DNA from: Clostridia bacterium
Lineage (GTDB): Bacteria; Aerophobota; Aerophobia; Aerophobales; AE-B3A
DNA: 8,502 nucleotides
Direction of reading: 5' to 3'
Assembly: GCA_009618505.1 (NCBI GenBank)
Contig: WJOQ01000337.1
Span: forward strand, 1-8,502
A program made the translations under genes and the position numbers. The notes beneath the pieces are model-generated. The model worked only from the letters and a program-made list of their open reading frames with translations. It ran no database searches and was not told where the DNA came from. Positions within the stretch are counted from its first letter, which is position 1. Each line of letters begins with the position of its first letter. Shown one piece after another: positions 6,622-8,502 of this stretch.

Positions 6622-7446
6622 ATGAACATTATTCTTATTGTATCGGATACATTAAGAAGGACCATCTTGGTTGTTACGGGAATAAGTGGATTTCAACTCC
6701 AAATATTGATAAATTCGCCAGAGGCTCCTTTGTCTTTGAAGATGCCTACATCGCTTCTTTTCCTACAGTCCCTAATCGTAGAGATTTATTTACTGGCCGC
6801 TTCACCTTTACCTATGCCGATTGGTCACCTTTAACCTCTGAGGAAGTAGTACTTTCGGAAATTTCACGAAAAGCAGAATATCGGACTATGTTTATTGCTG
6901 ATACACCCCACACGACCGCTCCCGGTTATGATTATCAGGGAGGATTTTCTGGATGGCTTAAGATTCGAGGACAAGAGGGTGATCCTTTAGTAACCGATCC
7001 TCATGATATTGAGCTTCCTTGCTCCCCCGAAAAATTAAGAAACCCTGATATTGTAAAACAAATGATGCGTAATGGCTTATTACGTCACTCTGAAGAAGAT
7101 TACTATTGTGCTCAAACTATGCGGGAGGCAGAAAAATGGCTGGAGAAGAATTATAAGGAAAAGTTTTTTCTTTATATAGATACTTTTGATCCCCATGAGC
7201 CCTGGGATCCTCCACACTACTACGTAGATCTTTATGATAAAAACTATCAGGGAGAGGAAGTAATCTATCCTGTCTATGGACCTTGCGATTATCTTAGCCA
7301 GGATGAGCTAAAACATATTTGAGCTCTTTATGCCGGGGAGGTAACCTTAGTTGATAGATGGGTAAAAAAGCTATTTCAAAAGATAGAGGATTTAGGTCTT
7401 TTTGAAAATAGCACCGTAATTTTTACAACTGATCATGGTTTCTATC
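6622..7446 (+). pseudogene. Sulfatase (alkaline phosphatase superfamily), frameshifted, nonsense-mutated and truncated
   Basis: Behind AAAGGA at 6610-6615, an ATG at 6622 starts NIILIVSDTLRR (metal-binding D9). Frame is lost at the GG of 6659-6660; adding one G gives RRDHLGCYGNKWISTPNIDK, the standard sulfatase N-terminus. The restored frame (mostly open from there, including 6888-7322) passes the active-site region FPTVPNRRDLFTGR, IDTFDPHEPWDPP and SQDELKHI. It then meets TGA at 7320-7322, where relatives usually have Arg (CGA, a one-base change). It resumes as ALYAGEVTLVDRWVKKLFQK and ends at FTTDHGFY (metal-binding D-H, 7431-7436). After base 7446 the sequence becomes an insertion-sequence end, so the expected GEHG-type motif and the C-terminal 40% or so are missing. 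Intact relatives have about 450-500 residues; about 275 codons remain. The active-site nucleophile position is Thr (T-V-P-N-R) rather than the Cys or Ser needed for formylglycine, as in some non-canonical family members. The intact ancestor would have cleaved sulfate (or phosphate/phosphonate) esters. Confidence 0.9.
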
Positions 7447-7690
7447 TGACCTGCCCCATTAACTGTACCACTTGTTAAGTTAGAGTCAACGGAATAATAG
7501 CCTCGGGAGTAGGTAGTCTGTAATTTAAAGAACTGAGCGGACGTATTCTCCAAAACCCAGATTGACACGTGCTGAGATTAGGCTAGCGTGCTCTGACCCG
7601 CTGTCGTACCGGAATGTCGTAGATTGGGATCTCTATATCTTCCTCGAAAAAAGTTCTAACATTGTATCGTCCCCCCCAGGCGCACCAATA
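7447..7690 (-). mobile_element. IS3-family insertion sequence remnant (one end only)
   Basis: The sulfatase frame is interrupted by TGACCTGCCCCATTAACTGT at 7447. This matches the style of IS3-family terminal inverted repeats (TGA-C-TGCCCC-x-x-x-CTG). On the minus strand the terminus is preceded by the C-terminus of an IS3-type transposase. No matching second terminus is found to the right, and the remaining internal sequence is too short for a whole element (usually 1.2-1.5 kb). It is therefore a truncated copy. The right boundary is uncertain; I set it where the heptamer repeat begins, and the recognisable part ends near 7570. The next gene is unrelated, so the sulfatase 3' half was lost with the rest of the element or by a later deletion. 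Confidence 0.65.
7475..7570 (-). pseudogene. IS3-family transposase, C-terminal remnant
   Basis: The minus strand reads RPLSSLNYRLPTPEAIIP and then LTLT, ending in TAA (complement of 7475-7477). This corresponds to the RPHSSLNYRPPAPEA-like C-terminal end of the DDE (rve) integrase domain of IS3-group transposases, downstream of the catalytic Glu helix. The usual His of RPH is Leu here. Upstream (above about 7550) the alignment fades into low-similarity sequence with stops, so only about 30 residues are recognisable. There are no catalytic residues and the protein is non-functional. Confidence 0.65.
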
Positions 7691-7725
7691 AATAGCTTAT
7701 AGCGGATAGCGTTTAGCCTATAGCG
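7691..7725. repeat. Five-unit imperfect heptamer tandem repeat
   Basis: Reading in sevens gives AATAGCT, TATAGCG, GATAGCG, TTTAGCC, TATAGCG. All five units share TAGC at the same position. The array abuts the insertion-sequence remnant, and its last eight bases form the 3' end of the minus-strand gene (stop TAG is the complement of 7718-7720), so it shapes the last codons of that gene (ETL-stop). Confidence 0.75.
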
Positions 7726-8502
7726 TTTCCCCTTTCTTTTCGCCTTCCTCACTTACCAGTCTTTTAACATACTCTACTGCCTCTTCTTTGGTTTTTATTT
7801 CTTCTTTGATTTGTGCTTGGTGGATTTTATCCAAAAGATAAGAAATATAGGGACTGGGAGTGATGTTTAATATCTCGATCAAATCCTCTCCTCTAATAAG
7901 GCTGGGGGGATGGAGAATCAAATCTGACTTTCGAAAGTATTCTTTCAATATTTGGGTTATAAGTGTAACAGAATTTTGCTGATGCAGATGAGTAATAAGA
8001 AAGAGCAGGCAGATTTCCACCGTCTCCCTTTTGGCTTGCATCAAAAATGGGATGGTATCTGGAGGTTTTTCTTTATTTTCTATTATTCTTTCCAAAAAGG
8101 GATAGAGCTTTTCTATTCTTTTAATCATTTCTACATCTTTCCGTCCCAGTTTCAAATCTTTCCCTATGGAAGAAAGGCTATTTTCTTTTTGATGGGGAGA
8201 AAAGATAAGTGTGATGAATTTTAATAAATCTCTACGTATTCTGGTTCCTCTTTCTTCCAACAAATGAGTAGTTATCTTTTTTTTGAGATGTTTGTTGATT
8301 GTTTTCTTATCAAGCAATATATTTTCTAATCTTTTTAGACTTTCCAGATTAGGATTCCCGCCTAATATCTGTTTTAGTAATGTCTTTGCCGCTGAATTTT
8401 CCAAATATCCATAAGATAGAGGGTTTTCCAGCAGGAGGAATAGTTCATTTCCGATTCGCTCCTTAGCTACTTCCTTAATAAGAGAAGATTCATCCTCGAT
8501 AA
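7718..8502 (-). CDS. CCA-adding/poly(A) polymerase-type nucleotidyltransferase, C-terminal part (5' end outside window)
   Basis: The minus-strand frame is open from the right edge (last complete codon at 8500) to TAG at 7718-7720, giving 260 residues. A TTG at 8402-8404 is an internal Leu, not the start. The edge-proximal part reads SSLIKEVAKERIGNELFLLL, then ENPLSYGYLEN. It matches the ERI-x-x-E-L-x-x-(I/L)-L signature of the RNA-binding neck domain (PolyA_pol_RNAbd) that follows the class II nucleotidyltransferase head. The C-terminal 60 residues (LIRGEDLIEILNITPSPYIS, DKIHQAQIKEEIKTKEEAVE) match the usual tail that binds the tRNA acceptor/T-psi-C arm. The role is addition or repair of the tRNA 3' CCA, or polyadenylation; these cannot be separated without the head domain. 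The helical part in between is Lys-rich and shows no His-Asp (HD) metal motif. The gene converges on the sulfatase remnant and probably has nothing to do with the sugar locus. No insertion or stop is seen. Confidence 0.8.
   Translation of the reverse strand, partial: IEDESSLIKEVAKERIGNELFLLLENPLSYGYLENSAAKTLLKQILGGNPNLESLKRLENILLDKKTINKHLKKKITTHLLEERGTRIRRDLLKFITLIFSPHQKENSLSSIGKDLKLGRKDVEMIKRIEKLYPFLERIIENKEKPPDTIPFLMQAKRETVEICLLFLITHLHQQNSVTLITQILKEYFRKSDLILHPPSLIRGEDLIEILNITPSPYISYLLDKIHQAQIKEEIKTKEEAVEYVKRLVSEEGEKKGETL

Noticed and set aside
7320..7322. TGA read as selenocysteine or another amino acid
   Set aside because: The position is normally Arg, no selenocysteine hairpin follows, and the gene is already frameshifted and truncated. 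Nonsense mutation is simpler.
7650..7685. GTGCGCCTGG on the minus strand as the 5' end of a group II intron
   Set aside because: Only the first nine or so bases look like a group II start. There is no domain V hairpin, no reverse transcriptase and no room for an intron.
7510..7702. Plus-strand open frame containing TRAEIRLACSDPLSYRNVVD
   Set aside because: It lies opposite the recognisable transposase remnant, has no start codon or ribosome binding site, and matches no family I know. It is probably the antisense shadow of insertion-sequence DNA.
8402..8404. TTG as the start of the minus-strand gene
   Set aside because: The frame stays open to the right edge, and the upstream residues (VAKERIGNELF) match the RNA-binding domain, so this is an internal leucine codon.

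Overview
The window comes from a bacterium of moderate GC content. Genes start behind strong AGGAG-type ribosome binding sites, and the fermentative/anaerobic flavour comes mainly from an aldo/keto reductase carrying eight Fe-S cysteines. I cannot name the phylum. The stretch looks like an accessory carbohydrate- or sulfated-glycan-use region that is decaying: four reading frames are intact (one of them cut by the right edge), and at least three other genes are broken.

Layout, left to right. Bases 2-130 are the tail of a probable glycoside hydrolase entering from the left. Bases 144-412 hold an unrecognised, disrupted coding remnant (two adjacent stops, then a frameshift). Bases 413-760 have no convincing gene, only a cluster of short palindromes. 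Then comes a 770-residue intact protein (761-3073): an N-terminal half that looks like a beta-propeller, followed by a PHP-type metallo-phosphoesterase domain. Next is a MalG-type sugar ABC permease (3288-3957) without its N-terminus and with two -1 frameshifts at T runs, then a short lysine-rich frame interrupted by an amber codon. An intact uroporphyrinogen-decarboxylase-like (URO-D/MtaA superfamily) protein (4120-5118) and an intact ferredoxin-type aldo/keto reductase (5223-6344) follow on the same strand. A palindromic, REP-like intergenic element lies at 6400-6468. A sulfatase gene (6622-7446) is broken by a frameshift, a nonsense codon and finally the end of an IS3-family insertion-sequence remnant (7447 to about 7570-7690). 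A five-unit heptamer repeat (7691-7725) separates this from a minus-strand gene that runs off the right edge and encodes the RNA-binding C-terminal part of a CCA-adding/poly(A) polymerase-type nucleotidyltransferase.

How the genes fit together (inference). Hydrolase tail, sugar permease, sulfatase, PHP phosphoesterase, URO-D-like protein and Fe-S aldo/keto reductase are the parts expected of a locus that imports and strips a decorated (sulfated, possibly O-methylated or phosphorylated) sugar. Import and desulfation are now dead, while PHP, URO-D-like and reductase genes are still open. Either those three have a separate role, or the decay is recent. The most distinctive intact item is the propeller-PHP fusion. 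I see no CRISPR array, tRNA, rRNA or defence system.
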